Origin: Sphingobium abikonense NBRC 16140
GTDB lineage: Bacteria; Pseudomonadota; Alphaproteobacteria; Sphingomonadales; Sphingomonadaceae
Assembly: GCF_001598335.1 (NCBI RefSeq)
Contig: NZ_BCYT01000005.1
Location: 186,001-250,000, forward strand
Length of the DNA: 64,000 bases
Direction of reading: 5' to 3'
Shown here: piece after piece, positions 51,920 through 62,001 of the stretch
Layout: each line of letters opens with the position of its first letter
Numbering within the stretch: the first letter of the stretch is position 1
Program-made: the position numbers and the translations under genes
The notes under the pieces: model-generated
Told to the model about the DNA's origin: nothing
What the model saw: the letters and a program-made list of their open reading frames with translations, nothing else
The model's database searches: none

Positions 51920-53206
51920 TCAACCCATCCCAATCCGCAGCGCCAGCGCCGCCAGGGTGACGATCAGGATGGGAATGGTGAGGCAAAAGCCGACCCGAAA
52001 ATAATAGCCCCAGCCGATCCTGATGCCCTTCTGGCCGAGGACATGCAGCCATAATAAGGTCGCCAGCGATCCGATCGGCGTGATCTTGGGACCAAGGTCG
52101 CAGCCGATGACATTGGCATAGATCATCGCCTCCCTGACCGCGCCCGTGGCATCCGTCGCGCCGATCGACAATGCGCCTACCAGGACGGTCGGCAGGTTGT
52201 TCATGATCGAGGAGAGGAGGGCGGCGAGCACGCCCGTCCCGATCGCCGCGCCCCATATCCCGCCTTGCGCCATCTGGCTGATCAGCGCCGCAAGATGATC
52301 GGTCAGCCCTGCATTGCGCAGGCCGTAAACCACCAGATACATGCCGAGCGAGAAGATGACGACCTGCCAGGGCGCGCCGCGCAATACGGCCCGGGTCGCG
52401 ATGACATGCCCCCGTGCGGCGATGGCCATCAGCAGGGCGGCCCCGGCGCCGGCCACCACGCTCACCGGCACGCCGCGCGGCTCAAGCAGGAAAAAGCCCA
52501 CAAGCAGCAGTGCAAGGACGACCCAGCCCGCGCGGAAAGTCGCCATGTCCCGGATCGCCTCGCCCGGCATGCGCAAGGCCGTCACATCATAGGCCGCCGG
52601 TATGTCGCGCCGGTAAAAGAGCATCAGCGCGCCCAATGTGGCGGCGACGGCCGCCAGGTTCACCGGCACCATGATGCCGGCATAGTCCGCAAAGCCAAGG
52701 CCGAAGAAGTCGGCCGAAACGATATTGACCAGATTCGCTACGACAAGCGGCAGGCTGGCGGTGTCGGCGATGAAGCCCGCCGCCATCACGAACGCCAGCA
52801 TCGCCTTGTCGCCATAACCCATCGCCCGCAGCATCGCGATGACGATGGGGGTCAGGATGAGCGCCGCGCCGTCATTGGCGAACAGCGCCGATACCGCCGC
52901 GCCCAGCAGCACGACCAGGACGAACAGCGCATGGCCATTGCCCTTGCCCAGCCGCGCGACATGCAGCGCCGCCCATTCGAAGAATCCGGCTTCATCCAGC
53001 AACAGGCTGATGATGATGATCGCCACGAACGCGCCGGTCGCGTTCCACACGATGTTCCAGACCACGGGCACGTCGGCCAGCGATATGACGCCAGCCAGCA
53101 AGGCGACGATCGCCCCGCCCATGGCGCTCCATCCGATGCCCAGGCCCCTGGGCTGCCAGATGACGAGCGCGATCGTGGCGATGAAGATCAATAAGGCCGG
53201 CAGCAT
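51920..53206 (-). CDS. arsB: Arsenite/antimonite permease ArsB-like
   Basis: The 428-residue polytopic protein has about twelve membrane segments and ArsB-like motifs such as [69 protein letters not shown] and [10 protein letters not shown]. It expels arsenite from the cell. The start overlaps the arsC stop by one base (TGATG), so arsC and arsB are coupled. Confidence 0.92.
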   Translation of the reverse strand: MLPALLIFIATIALVIWQPRGLGIGWSAMGGAIVALLAGVISLADVPVVWNIVWNATGAFVAIIIISLLLDEAGFFEWAALHVARLGKGNGHALFVLVVLLGAAVSALFANDGAALILTPIVIAMLRAMGYGDKAMLAFVMAAGFIADTASLPLVVANLVNIVSADFFGLGFADYAGIMVPVNLAAVAATLGALMLFYRRDIPAAYDVTALRMPGEAIRDMATFRAGWVVLALLLVGFFLLEPRGVPVSVVAGAGAALLMAIAARGHVIATRAVLRGAPWQVVIFSLGMYLVVYGLRNAGLTDHLAALISQMAQGGIWGAAIGTGVLAALLSSIMNNLPTVLVGALSIGATDATGAVREAMIYANVIGCDLGPKITPIGSLATLLWLHVLGQKGIRIGWGYYFRVGFCLTIPILIVTLAALALRIGMG

Positions 53207-53634
53207 CAGGCGACACGCTGGCCATCGGCGTCCACGACCGGCTCGCCATCTTCCTTGGCAAAGGCGCTGCGCTGTCTGGTGGGCAACAGGTCCAGCACCG
53301 CCTCGGACGGACGGCACAGCTTCACGCCCAGCGGCGACACGACCAGAGGCCGGTTGATCAGGATCGGATGCGCCATCATCGCGTCGACCAGCGCATCGTC
53401 GGACAGCGTCGCGTCGTCCAGGCCCAGGGCGGCATAGGGCGTATCCTTCTGACGCAACAGGTCGCGCGCGGTCATGCCGGCGCGGGCGATGAGATTGACC
53501 AGCAGGGCGCGGGAAGGCGGCGTCTTCAGATACTCGATCACATGCGGCTCGATGCCAGCGTTGCGGATCATGGCCAGCGCATTGCGTGACGTGCCGCATG
53601 CCGGATTATGATAGATGATGATGTCGACAGCCAC
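53206..53634 (-). CDS. arsC: Arsenate reductase (glutaredoxin-type)
   Basis: The 142-residue ArsC has [19 protein letters not shown] with the HX3CX3R catalytic motif (Cys13), [26 protein letters not shown] and [29 protein letters not shown]. It reduces arsenate to arsenite using glutaredoxin. The GTG at 53634 with GAGG upstream is preferred over a GTG at 53652 inside the arsR end. It follows arsR by 11 bases. Confidence 0.92.
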   Translation of the reverse strand: MAVDIIIYHNPACGTSRNALAMIRNAGIEPHVIEYLKTPPSRALLVNLIARAGMTARDLLRQKDTPYAALGLDDATLSDDALVDAMMAHPILINRPLVVSPLGVKLCRPSEAVLDLLPTRQRSAFAKEDGEPVVDADGQRVA

Positions 53635-53645
53635 GGCGCAGCCTC

Positions 53646-53978
53646 TCAGCACTGGGGGGTAAGTTCAGCGATCAGCGGCGCGCAAAGCTCGGTGCGTCCG
53701 GCGCAGCAATCCTGGAGAAGGAACAGAGCAAGCGCGCGCATCCGGTCCAGATCGGCGCGATAGATGATGAAGCGGCTGTGGCGCTCCGCGCGAACCAACC
53801 CGGCCCGCGCCAGAATCCCCAGGTGCGAGGACAGACTATTTTGCGGCACATCCAGTTGCCGCGCGATGTCGCCCGCCGCCATGCCCGCTGGCTCATGACG
53901 CACCAGCAGCCGGAACGCATCAAGGCGCGTCCCCTGAGCAAGCGCCCCCAGCGCGGATATGGCCGATTCCGTATCCAT
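53646..53978 (-). CDS. arsR: ArsR-family arsenic repressor
   Basis: The 110-residue winged-helix protein has the ArsR DNA-binding core GDIARQLDVPQNSLSSHLGILARAGLVRAERHSRFIIYRAD. Instead of the classic ELCVCDL As-site, it carries C-terminal cysteines (Cys91, Cys92, Cys99, Cys110; DCCAGRTELC), like the Acidithiobacillus-type ArsR. An AT-rich 8-6-8 palindrome touches the start codon. It probably represses arsR-arsC-arsB until arsenite binds. No ribosome site is visible before the ATG. Confidence 0.9.
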   Translation of the reverse strand: MDTESAISALGALAQGTRLDAFRLLVRHEPAGMAAGDIARQLDVPQNSLSSHLGILARAGLVRAERHSRFIIYRADLDRMRALALFLLQDCCAGRTELCAPLIAELTPQC

Positions 53979-53999
53979 ATATCCAGAATAATGGATATA
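53978..53999 (-). promoter_or_regulatory. ArsR operator abutting the arsR start codon
   Basis: TATATCCA (53978-53985) and TGGATATA (53992-53999) are perfect inverted arms around GAATAA. The last base touches the A of the arsR ATG on the leftward strand. On that strand TATTCT lies 6 bases before the ATG and TTGCGC 18 bases before TATTCT, a plausible -10/-35 for a leaderless mRNA. Binding of ArsR here would block initiation. Confidence 0.6.
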
Positions 54000-54088
54000 A
54001 TTTGATCTGCGCAACAGCTATTTTGTCCGCATACACGCCCATCGCCATCGACCTTGCCATATCCGGCGCGTGCGGCCATCACCCCGCC

Positions 54089-57000
54089 ATGACCTGGCAT
54101 TTCTGGATCGACCGCGGCGGCACTTTTACCGATGTAGTAGCGCGCGACCCTGAGGGGCGGTTGCACACGACAAAGCTGCTTTCTAGCGATCCCGAACGCT
54201 ATGCCGATGCCGCCGTCGAAGCGGTCCGCCGGCTGACGGGCGCGGGCGACGGCCCGATTCCGCCCTGTTCGCTGCGCATCGGCACGACCATCGCGACCAA
54301 TGCCCTGCTGGAGCGCAAGGGCGAACCTGTCCTGCTTGCTGTCACGCGCGGCTTTCGCGACGCCATCCGCATCGGCACGCAGGAACGCCCGGACCTGTTC
54401 GCGCGCCATATCCGCTTGCCCGATCCCCTGCATCACGATGTCATCGAGATCGACGAACGAATGAGTGCCGGCGGCGAAGTGCGCGTGGCGCTGGACGAAG
54501 CGGCCGCGCGTGCCGCGCTGGAGGCGGCCTATGACCAGGGATTGCGCGCCGTCGCGATCCTGCTGATGCATGGCTATCGCTACCCCGCGCATGAACAACG
54601 ACTGGCGCAAATCGCCGCCGATATCGGCTTTACCCAGATCAGCGCCAGCCACGATGTCACGCCGCTCATCAAACTGGTGGGCCGGGGCGACACCACGCTG
54701 GCCGACGCCTATCTCTCGCCCGTGCTGCGCGATTATGTGGAGGGGTTGCATAAGGCGCTTGGTGGGCAAGCCGACATGCTGTTCATGCAATCCAATGGCG
54801 GCCTGACCCCCGGATCGCTGTTCCGGGGGAAGGACGCCGTCCTGTCGGGACCGGCGGGCGGCATCGTCGGCCTGGCGCGCACGGCCGAGCAGGCGGGTTT
54901 CCGCGAGGTCATCGGTTTCGACATGGGCGGTACGTCGACTGATGTCTCCCATTATGCCGGCAGCTATGAACGGGACAATGAGGCGCGGGTGGCCGGCGTC
55001 CGCCTGCGCGCGCCGATGATGCGGATCGACACGATCGCGGCGGGCGGCGGTTCGCTCTGCACCTTTGTCGACGGGCGTTTTCGCGTCGGGCCGGAAAGCG
55101 CGGGCGCGGTGCCCGGGCCGGCCTGCTACCGGCGTGGCGGGCCGCTCACCATCACCGATTGCAACGTCCTGCTGGGGAAGATCCAGCCTGACTTCTTTCC
55201 TAGCCTGTTCGGACCCAATGGCGACCAGCCGCTCGATCGCGACGTGGTCGAGCGGCGCTTCGCTACCCTTTGCGAACAGGTCGAGGCAGAAACGGGCCGT
55301 GCCATGACTCCGCGTGAAGCGGCGGAGGGCTTTATCGCCGTCGCCGTCGCCAATATGGCCAACGCCATCAAGCGCATCTCGGTCGCGCGCGGCCATGATG
55401 TGGCGCGCTATACCCTGGTCAGCTTTGGTGGCGCTGGCGGGCAACATGCCTGCCTCGTGGCCGACGCCCTCGGCATGGACCGGGTCATGATCCATCCGTT
55501 GGGCGGCGTGCTGTCGGCCTATGGCATGGGGCTGGCCGACCGGCGGGCAGTGCGGGAACGCACGCTTGCCCTGCCGCTCGCGCCCGACGCCATGCCTCAG
55601 CTTAAGGACGCACTCACTGCCATGGAGGCGGATGCGCGCGCCGACCTGCCACAGGCGGACCGGACCGAAATGCTGCTGCGCCTGCGCTATGGCCGCACCG
55701 ACAGCCTGTTCGATGTGCCGCGCGCCGATCTGGAGACGATGCGCGCCGATTTCCTTGCGCAGCATCGCGCGCGCTTCGGCTTTGACGGGCGCGGCGAAAT
55801 CCTTGTCGAGATGGCGCGGGTCGAGGCGATCGCTTCCGCGCAGTTGGCGATGGACGACATCGTCGCCTTCCCCGATGCGGCCGCACCGCCGCTGGCGCAG
55901 GTGGATTGCAGCGGCAGTTGTGTGCCCGTGCATGATCGCGCTGGCCTCAATCGCGACAGCGTTCTCGATGGTCCCGCCCTCATCATCGATCCGGTGTCCA
56001 CCACTGTCGTGGAACCAGGCTGGCGGGCGCGGGTGGATGCGATCGGCAACCTCATCCTGACCCGGCACCAGTCCCGCCCATCGCCGCAGGCCATTGAGCA
56101 AGCGGGCGTCGATCCCGTGCGGCTGGAGGTGATGGGCAGGCTATTCATGGCGATTGCCGAGGAAATGGGCGCCGCGCTTCAGCATAGCGCCTCCTCCGTC
56201 AATATCCGGGAACGGCTCGATTTTTCCTGCGCCCTGTTCGATGCCGCCGGCAATCTGGTCGCCAATGCGCCGCATATGCCAGTGCATCTGGGCAGCATGG
56301 GCGAAAGCATCCGCGCGATCCTGCGCCGGCGCGGTCCCGGTGCGGACGGACGGCCTATCGACGGGCGGGGTATGCAGCGGGGGGATGTCTATGCGCTCAA
56401 CGCGCCTTATGACGGCGGCACCCATCTGCCCGACGTCACGGTCATCATGCCGGTTTTCGTCGAAGGCCGCGACGCGCCTGCCTTCCACGTCGCGGCGCGC
56501 GGGCATCATGCCGACATTGGCGGCATCACCCCCGGGTCCATGCCGCCGGGCAGTCGGTCGGTAGAGGAAGAAGGCGTCATCCTCGACAATTTGCTGGTGG
56601 TCGACCGTGGCGACTTCCGGGAAGCGGCGATCCGCGACCTGCTTGGCTCCGGCCCCCATCCTGCGCGCAACATAGACCAGAATATCGCCGACCTGTCGGC
56701 CCAGATCGCCGCCTGCGCCAAGGGTGCTTCCGAATTGATACGGATCAGCAACGAATATGGCGTCGACACCGTCTCCGCCTATATGGCCCATGTCCAGGAT
56801 CAGGCCGAAGCGGCCGTTCGCCGGCTGATCGGCCGGCTCGACGATGGGCGCTTCAGCTATGCCATGGACAATGGCGCAACCGTCCAGGTCGCCGTCACCA
56901 TCGACGCCGCCGCCCGCGCCGCGACCGTCGACTTCACCGGCACCTCCGACCAGCTGCCCGGCAATTTCAATGCGCCCCTGTCGGTCGTGCGTGCCGCCGT

Positions 57001-57667
57001 TCTCTATGTCGTGCGCACGCTGATCGACGAAGCGGTGCCGATGAATGACGGCTGCCTCAAACCCATTACTATCATCGTGCCCGAAGGGTCGATGCTCCAT
57101 CCGCGCCATCCCGCCGCCGTGGTCGCGGGCAATGTCGAAACCAGCCAGGTCGTCACCGACGCGATCTTCGGCGCGCTCGGCGTCATGGCCGGGGCGCAGG
57201 GAACGATGAACAATGTCACCTTCGGCAATGACCGGCATCAATATTATGAAACGATCGCCGGCGGGTCGGGCGCTGGGCCGGACTTTGACGGCGCAGCGGT
57301 GGTCCAGACGCATATGACCAACAGCCGCCTCACCGATCCGGAAATCCTGGAAACCCGTTTCCCGGTGCTGCTGGAGGAATTTTCGATCCGCTCAGGTTCG
57401 GGCGGGGCAGGGCGGCATCGTGGCGGCGATGGCGCGGTGCGCCGCATCCGCTTCCTTGCGGATATGACCGCCGGCATCCTGGCCAACCGCCGTGTGGTGC
57501 CGCCCTTTGGCCTTGCTGGCGGGGCGGACGGCGCGCCGGGGCGCAACTGGGTGGAGCGCGCCGACGGCTCGGTCGAACCACTGGGCAGCACCGCCGCGGT
57601 CGATCTTAACGCCGGCGACGCCTTCGTCATCGAAACGCCCGGCGGCGGCGGGTTCGGCAAGGCCTGA
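54089..57667 (+). CDS. Fused hydantoinase A/B-type 5-oxoprolinase
   Basis: The 1192-residue protein joins a HyuA-like ATPase half ([16 protein letters not shown] at the start, [43 protein letters not shown]) to a HyuB-like half beginning near residue 680 ([39 protein letters not shown]) with [13 protein letters not shown]-like glycine loops and an ATP-site C-terminus. The fusion type resembles eukaryotic-style ATP-dependent 5-oxoprolinases, which open 5-oxoproline to glutamate. Substrate could also be a hydantoin. The ATG at 54089 is chosen over an upstream frame start inside arsR's promoter region. Confidence 0.9.
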   Translation: MTWHFWIDRGGTFTDVVARDPEGRLHTTKLLSSDPERYADAAVEAVRRLTGAGDGPIPPCSLRIGTTIATNALLERKGEPVLLAVTRGFRDAIRIGTQERPDLFARHIRLPDPLHHDVIEIDERMSAGGEVRVALDEAAARAALEAAYDQGLRAVAILLMHGYRYPAHEQRLAQIAADIGFTQISASHDVTPLIKLVGRGDTTLADAYLSPVLRDYVEGLHKALGGQADMLFMQSNGGLTPGSLFRGKDAVLSGPAGGIVGLARTAEQAGFREVIGFDMGGTSTDVSHYAGSYERDNEARVAGVRLRAPMMRIDTIAAGGGSLCTFVDGRFRVGPESAGAVPGPACYRRGGPLTITDCNVLLGKIQPDFFPSLFGPNGDQPLDRDVVERRFATLCEQVEAETGRAMTPREAAEGFIAVAVANMANAIKRISVARGHDVARYTLVSFGGAGGQHACLVADALGMDRVMIHPLGGVLSAYGMGLADRRAVRERTLALPLAPDAMPQLKDALTAMEADARADLPQADRTEMLLRLRYGRTDSLFDVPRADLETMRADFLAQHRARFGFDGRGEILVEMARVEAIASAQLAMDDIVAFPDAAAPPLAQVDCSGSCVPVHDRAGLNRDSVLDGPALIIDPVSTTVVEPGWRARVDAIGNLILTRHQSRPSPQAIEQAGVDPVRLEVMGRLFMAIAEEMGAALQHSASSVNIRERLDFSCALFDAAGNLVANAPHMPVHLGSMGESIRAILRRRGPGADGRPIDGRGMQRGDVYALNAPYDGGTHLPDVTVIMPVFVEGRDAPAFHVAARGHHADIGGITPGSMPPGSRSVEEEGVILDNLLVVDRGDFREAAIRDLLGSGPHPARNIDQNIADLSAQIAACAKGASELIRISNEYGVDTVSAYMAHVQDQAEAAVRRLIGRLDDGRFSYAMDNGATVQVAVTIDAAARAATVDFTGTSDQLPGNFNAPLSVVRAAVLYVVRTLIDEAVPMNDGCLKPITIIVPEGSMLHPRHPAAVVAGNVETSQVVTDAIFGALGVMAGAQGTMNNVTFGNDRHQYYETIAGGSGAGPDFDGAAVVQTHMTNSRLTDPEILETRFPVLLEEFSIRSGSGGAGRHRGGDGAVRRIRFLADMTAGILANRRVVPPFGLAGGADGAPGRNWVERADGSVEPLGSTAAVDLNAGDAFVIETPGGGGFGKA

Positions 57668-57684
57668 CCCGCCCCGCCCCGGCT

Positions 57685-58443
57685 CTATTGCTTCCAGCTC
57701 GAATCGATCCGGTCGATCACCCGCACCATCGCCTGGAAATCCGGCACCCCCGGCCCGACCGGCAATTGCACCCCGGCCAGGTCCCGCTGATGCACGGCGA
57801 TCACCTCCGCCGGGATGTCGACCGGCGTGCCCGCCGCGCTGGCCGCGACCTGAATCTCGCAGGCGCGCTGCAACGACCAATGTTTGAGGAAGGCTTCGGG
57901 CAGGCTCGCTGCCATGACCAGCGTGCCATGATTGCGCAGGATCATCACCCGCTTGTCCCCCAGATTGGCGATCAGCCTCTCGCCTTCCTCCGGCCGGATC
58001 GTGACGCCTTCAAAGGCGTGATAGGCGATCTGCCCCGCAAAGGCGGCGGCGTAGAAGCTGATCGGCCGCAATCCCTCGGCGCAGGCGCTCACCGCCATGC
58101 CCGCAGTCGTGTGGGTGTGGATGATGCAATGCGCGTCGGGCAGGTGACGGTGAAAGACGCTATGCTGAGTGAAGCCGGCGCGGTTCACCGGATAGGGGCT
58201 GCCGTCCAGCACCTGGCCCTCAATGTCGATCTTGACCAGATTGGACGCTGTTACTTCCTGATAGCCAAGGCCGAACGGGTTGATCAAAAAGGCGTTATCC
58301 TCGCCTGGCACGCGCAGCGTGATATGGTTGTAGATCAGTTCCGACCATCCCATATGGTCGAATATGCGGTAGCAGGCGGCAAGCTGCTGGCGCGCCTCCC
58401 ATTCCTGCGGCGTCATGTCGGGTTGTTGTGCGGCGCTGGCCAT
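57685..58443 (-). CDS. Class II aldolase/adducin family protein
   Basis: The 252-residue protein has the class II aldolase metal-site pattern: SELIYNHITLRVPGED, a Zn histidine pair in IIHTHTTAGMAVSA and a further His in LRNHGTLVMA. Members cleave sugar phosphates or act as adducin-like domains. Several sphingomonad members of this subgroup are annotated only by family. It converges on the oxoprolinase gene; no shared pathway is apparent. Confidence 0.88.
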   Translation of the reverse strand: MASAAQQPDMTPQEWEARQQLAACYRIFDHMGWSELIYNHITLRVPGEDNAFLINPFGLGYQEVTASNLVKIDIEGQVLDGSPYPVNRAGFTQHSVFHRHLPDAHCIIHTHTTAGMAVSACAEGLRPISFYAAAFAGQIAYHAFEGVTIRPEEGERLIANLGDKRVMILRNHGTLVMAASLPEAFLKHWSLQRACEIQVAASAAGTPVDIPAEVIAVHQRDLAGVQLPVGPGVPDFQAMVRVIDRIDSSWKQ

Positions 58444-58606
58444 GGGCGATCCTCCTGTCTGTTATCGCGCCACTATCGGCTGGCCCGGCGCAAATGTCGA
58501 GATCATGGCCTTTAGGCTTGAGTTTGCGCGACTCTGCTGGTAGGGCGCCGCCCACATGGCGCAGGGCGACCTGCGACGACTCACTGGCTTTGCTATTCGG
58601 TCGAGC

Positions 58607-58634
58607 CGTCGGGAAGGACAGAAACGTCCCGGCG
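58607..58634 (+). other. Hairpin in the rpsU leader
   Basis: CGTCGGGA (58607-58614) and TCCCGGCG (58627-58634) pair with one G-U around a 12-base loop, 35 bases before the rpsU ATG. It may be a regulatory leader structure, but no known leader motif is recognised. Confidence 0.35.
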
Positions 58635-58668
58635 ACCCGCCCGTTTTTGATTGGAGATTGACGGACTT

Positions 58669-58875
58669 ATGCAGATCATCGTTCGCGACAATAATGTCGA
58701 CCAGGCTCTTCGCGCGCTCAAGAAGAAGCTGCAGCGCGAGGGCGTGTATCGCGAAATGAAGCTGCGCCGTCACTATGAAAAGCCGTCGGAAAAGCGCGCC
58801 CGTGAAAAGGCGGCCGCCGTTCGCCGCGCGCGCAAGATGGAGCGCAAGCGCGCCGAGCGCGACGGCGTCCGTTAA
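58669..58875 (+). CDS. rpsU: 30S ribosomal protein S21
   Basis: The 68-residue basic protein is a clear S21: [25 protein letters not shown], then [41 protein letters not shown]21 binds near the anti-Shine-Dalgarno end of 16S rRNA and helps initiation. The ATG at 58669 matches the standard start; an in-frame start at 58651 adds six residues and is less likely. Confidence 0.97.
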   Translation: MQIIVRDNNVDQALRALKKKLQREGVYREMKLRRHYEKPSEKRAREKAAAVRRARKMERKRAERDGVR

Positions 58876-58956
58876 GACGCTGTCCTGACGCGGGCGGTAT
58901 GCTGCCGCCGCGTTGGCGTACGACCTTCCTGCCCTGATTTTAGCGAGCTTAGGCCC

Positions 58957-59517
58957 ATGTCCACGACGGCTGTTCCCCTTCGTCCCATCGCCAAGGGGTC
59001 GCTGACCCGGCTCTGGATCGGCGTTGCCATCGTCGCGCTGGCGGCCGGCGGGCTCGCCTGGGCGGGGCAGCAGGGCGTGGCGCCGTCGCCCGCCGCCTTC
59101 CTGGCGCAGAATGCGCATGAGGCCGGCGTGGTGACAACGGAATCGGGCCTCCAGTATAAGGTGCTGGAAGAAGGCACCGGCCCCAGCCCGACTAGCAGCG
59201 ACGTCGCGCTGGTTGGTTACAAGGGCGCGTTGCTGGACGGCACGGTGTTCGACGAAAATCCGCAGGCGCCGATGCCGGTCGATGGCGTCGTGCCGGGTTT
59301 CTCCGAAGGCCTGCAAAAGATGAAGAAGGGCGGCAAGTATCGCCTCTGGATTCCGTCGGAGCTGGGTTACGGGGCCGAAGACAATGGCCCGATCCCCGGC
59401 GGTTCGGTGCTGGTCTTCGACGTCACCCTGCATGACTTCAAGTCCAAGGCGGAATTGATGCAGCTGCAGCAGCAGATGATGCAGCAACAGGGCGCGGCGC
59501 CGCAGCCCGGGCAATAA
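58957..59517 (+). CDS. FKBP-type peptidyl-prolyl isomerase with membrane anchor
   Basis: The 186-residue protein has an N-terminal transmembrane segment (LWIGVAIVALAAGGLAWAG) and a periplasmic FKBP domain: SGLQYKVLEEGTGPSPT, LVGYKGALLDGTVFDE, VPGFSEGLQKMKKGGKYRLWIPSELGYG and IPGGSVLVFDVTLHDF. A glutamine/methionine-rich tail (LQQQMMQQQ) follows. It catalyses proline isomerisation in envelope protein folding. A terminator follows at 59541. Confidence 0.93.
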   Translation: MSTTAVPLRPIAKGSLTRLWIGVAIVALAAGGLAWAGQQGVAPSPAAFLAQNAHEAGVVTTESGLQYKVLEEGTGPSPTSSDVALVGYKGALLDGTVFDENPQAPMPVDGVVPGFSEGLQKMKKGGKYRLWIPSELGYGAEDNGPIPGGSVLVFDVTLHDFKSKAELMQLQQQMMQQQGAAPQPGQ

Positions 59518-59540
59518 GTCGCGCAGCCAGTGCGTCGGTG

Positions 59541-59571
59541 AAAAAAGGGGCCGCCTTTCGGTCCCTTTTTT
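59541..59571. terminator. Bidirectional intrinsic terminator after the FKBP gene
   Basis: AAAAAAGGGG with CCG on the left and CGG with TCCCTTTTTT on the right form a stem (59541-59571) flanked by A- and T-runs. It lies between convergent stops at 59517 and 59575, so it serves both genes. Confidence 0.85.
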
Positions 59572-59574
59572 GTC

Positions 59575-59904
59575 TTATCCGTTGTCGCCGCAGATGGTTT
59601 CGGGCGTCTCGCCAAAGGCAAGCGCACCAGCATCGCCGACCTTGGCCTGTCCGGCAAACAGCTTGTCGAGCCGCTCGCGCACATCGCGGCGATATTCGGG
59701 GCAGGCGACGGAGCGGGGCGCGGATACTTCGATGTCGCAGGCGATGGCGTTCTTGATCCGGTCGATCGCCGGTTCGTCCAAAATGCCCGATTCGCGCAGT
59801 TCGAGACAGAGCTGAAGCAATCCCGCCGCAGTCGCCTGCGCGCGCAATCCCACATTGGTGAGATCGAAATGCAGCTTCTTCTGCTTGTCCAGGTCCATCT
59901 TCAT
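59575..59904 (-). CDS. Conserved hypothetical protein
   Basis: The 109-residue soluble protein has no membrane segment or known motif. It is helical: MDLDKQKKLHFDLTNVGLRAQATAAGLLQLCLELRESG, then LDEPAIDRIKNAIACDIEVSAPRSVACPEYRRDVRERLDKLFAG. Start ATG 59904 follows AAGGAGC. No function is recognised. Confidence 0.72.
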   Translation of the reverse strand: MKMDLDKQKKLHFDLTNVGLRAQATAAGLLQLCLELRESGILDEPAIDRIKNAIACDIEVSAPRSVACPEYRRDVRERLDKLFAGQAKVGDAGALAFGETPETICGDNG

Positions 59905-59989
59905 GATCCGCTCCTTTCAGTCTCTTCTATCTTACGCTGAAAGCAAGCGACGGAAAGCCTGTATGTTCCGCTGGGTCAGGATGCCGGAA

Positions 59990-61072
59990 TCATGGGCCGG
60001 CGGGCTTGATCGACGCTTGGTCGCCATCCTGCCTGTTCGCCTTGGATCGTTCCTCCAGATAGACCTTGATCATCGCGACGATGGGGTCGGCCAGGAACAG
60101 GCCGATGATGCCGAACAGCGCGCCGAACAGGATCTGTGCCGCCAGCACCAGCGCCGGCGCCAGGTCGACCGCGCGCTTGGCCACCATCGGCACGATCAGA
60201 TAGCCATCGACAATCTGCACGACCAGATAGACGCCCACGGCATAAAGCCCGGTATCCACGCCGCCGGAAAAGCCCACCAGCACGATCAGCACGCCCGATA
60301 TGATCGCCCCGATATTGGGCAGGAAGGCGAGCAGCCCGGTGAGGATGCCAAGCAGCCCCGCCATCGGCACGCCGAACACCCACAGCAGCAGCCAGGTGCC
60401 TACGCCTTCGACCGACATGCCGATGATCCGCCCGAACATCAGCCGGCGCAATGTCCAGCCCATCTTGTCGGCGATGGTGTAGAATTGCGCGCGCTTTTCC
60501 ATCGGCAGCATCCAGGCAACGCCGCGTTCATAGAGTTTGGGTTCGGTCGCCAGGAAGATCGCCAGCACCAGCATCATCGCGCCGCCGGTGATCGCGCCGA
60601 CGGCCGTGCCGAGCGCTGCCGTCACGCGCCCCATGGAACTCATCGCCTGCTGGGCCAGGCCTTTTAAATCGCTGGGCGTGGCGGTGATGCCCAATTGCTG
60701 CATCCAGCCTCCGATGCGCGTGACCTGCGCCTCGACAATGGTGCGCATCGCCTGCGCCTGTGCGGCCAGGCTGGACCCCGTCAGGTAGAAGGTCCACGCC
60801 AGGAAGGCGACGGCGCTCAACAGGACAATGGCGAGGCGCCATCCCCGGCCGATCGGCAGGACCCGGCCCAGCAGTCGCGATCCGCCGTCCATCATCGTGG
60901 CCAGCACCATCGCACCCAGGATCAGCATCAGCGGCTGGGCCAGCAACGCGGCAAGGGCGATGGCGATCGCGACCCCGAACCAGACGCCGGCGCGTTTCAG
61001 TTCCTGCTGGACGAGCGGGCTGCGGACTTCGCTGGGGCCGGGTTCCTCGACATGCCTGTGCGTCTCGCTCAA
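59990..61072 (-). CDS. AI-2E family (PerM-like) transporter
   Basis: The 360-residue membrane protein has an N-terminal soluble start, about seven to eight membrane segments and the family signature LAFLPNIGAIISGVLIVLVGFSGG, ending in a basic C-terminal tail. Family members have been linked to sodium/proton antiport or AI-2 export; the substrate is unclear here. It is followed by lepB on the same strand. Confidence 0.88.
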   Translation of the reverse strand: MSETHRHVEEPGPSEVRSPLVQQELKRAGVWFGVAIAIALAALLAQPLMLILGAMVLATMMDGGSRLLGRVLPIGRGWRLAIVLLSAVAFLAWTFYLTGSSLAAQAQAMRTIVEAQVTRIGGWMQQLGITATPSDLKGLAQQAMSSMGRVTAALGTAVGAITGGAMMLVLAIFLATEPKLYERGVAWMLPMEKRAQFYTIADKMGWTLRRLMFGRIIGMSVEGVGTWLLLWVFGVPMAGLLGILTGLLAFLPNIGAIISGVLIVLVGFSGGVDTGLYAVGVYLVVQIVDGYLIVPMVAKRAVDLAPALVLAAQILFGALFGIIGLFLADPIVAMIKVYLEERSKANRQDGDQASIKPAGP

Positions 61073-61093
61073 AACCCTGTGCCCCTCTGGTCG

Positions 61094-61966
61094 TCAATCA
61101 GGGGCAGCAACGCTCCGTGGACGCAGGCTGTTCCCCGCCCGTCCGCTGCGGAAGGCATGGAACCAGCTGATCGGATTCCAGCTGGCATTGCCGTCGAGGC
61201 TGAAGGTGATGAATTCGGCCCGCCCGCCGATCGCCTCCCACGGCACCGGCCCGCCCAGGCCATTTTCCGCCAGCGGCGCGCGGCTGTCGGCGCTATTGTC
61301 GCGATTGTCCCCCATCAGGAAGACATGATCGGCCGGCACGCGCACCGGGCCATACCAATCGAGCGCGCTCGGCCCCATGTCGATGGTGAGATAGGTCTTG
61401 CCATTGGGCAGGATTTCCTGCCGCACCGGCAATTCGCAATAGTCGCGACCGTCCGCGCCGCGAACGCGCGCGCCGGGAAACTGATCGGGCGAGCAGGGCG
61501 CGTTGCCATCGACCGGCAGGCGCAGCGGCTTCATCGCCTTCTGCTTCACCGCCGTGCCGTTCAGGATCACCTGGCCGCCCCGAACCTCGATGATGTCGCC
61601 GGGCAGGCCGATCACCCGCTTGATATAATCCTCCCGCCGATTGTGGGGCGACACGATGACGATGTCGCCGCGCTGGGGCAGGCGGCCCAGCACCCGGCCT
61701 TTGAGGAAGGGCAGGGGGTGGAAGCTGGGCGAGACATAGGACCAGCCATAGGGGAATTTGCTCACCACCAGACGGTCGCCGGTCAGCAGCACCGGCATCA
61801 TCGATTCGGACGGGATATAGAAAGGCTTGGCGACGAAGCTATGAAATGCCAGCACCGCCAGGATCAGCAGCGTGATGCTGCGCAATTCATGCCACCAGTT
61901 GACGCCGTCCTTCTCCTGCTCCCCGGCGGGCGTGGCGCTGTCCTGGGGCGTGTCGATGGCCGGCAT
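61094..61966 (-). CDS. lepB: Signal peptidase I
   Basis: The 290-residue protein has one membrane anchor (ITLLILAVLAFHSFVAKPF) and a periplasmic catalytic domain with Ser55 (PSESMMPVLLTGD) and Lys116 (YIKRVIGLPGD), then GDNRDNSADSR. It cleaves signal peptides of exported proteins. The ATG at 61966 is used; a GTG at 62005 overlapping the acpS stop (GTGA) is an alternative that would add 13 residues and couple translation. Confidence 0.95.
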   Translation of the reverse strand: MPAIDTPQDSATPAGEQEKDGVNWWHELRSITLLILAVLAFHSFVAKPFYIPSESMMPVLLTGDRLVVSKFPYGWSYVSPSFHPLPFLKGRVLGRLPQRGDIVIVSPHNRREDYIKRVIGLPGDIIEVRGGQVILNGTAVKQKAMKPLRLPVDGNAPCSPDQFPGARVRGADGRDYCELPVRQEILPNGKTYLTIDMGPSALDWYGPVRVPADHVFLMGDNRDNSADSRAPLAENGLGGPVPWEAIGGRAEFITFSLDGNASWNPISWFHAFRSGRAGNSLRPRSVAAPD

Positions 61967-62001
61967 GGGCGAAGTCTCTTGGCGGTCGGCGGGGGGAAGG
62001 G

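Noticed and set aside
53672-56101. Open frame of about 800 codons opposite the oxoprolinase and arsR
   Set aside because: It crosses two real genes in antisense and has no recognisable domain.
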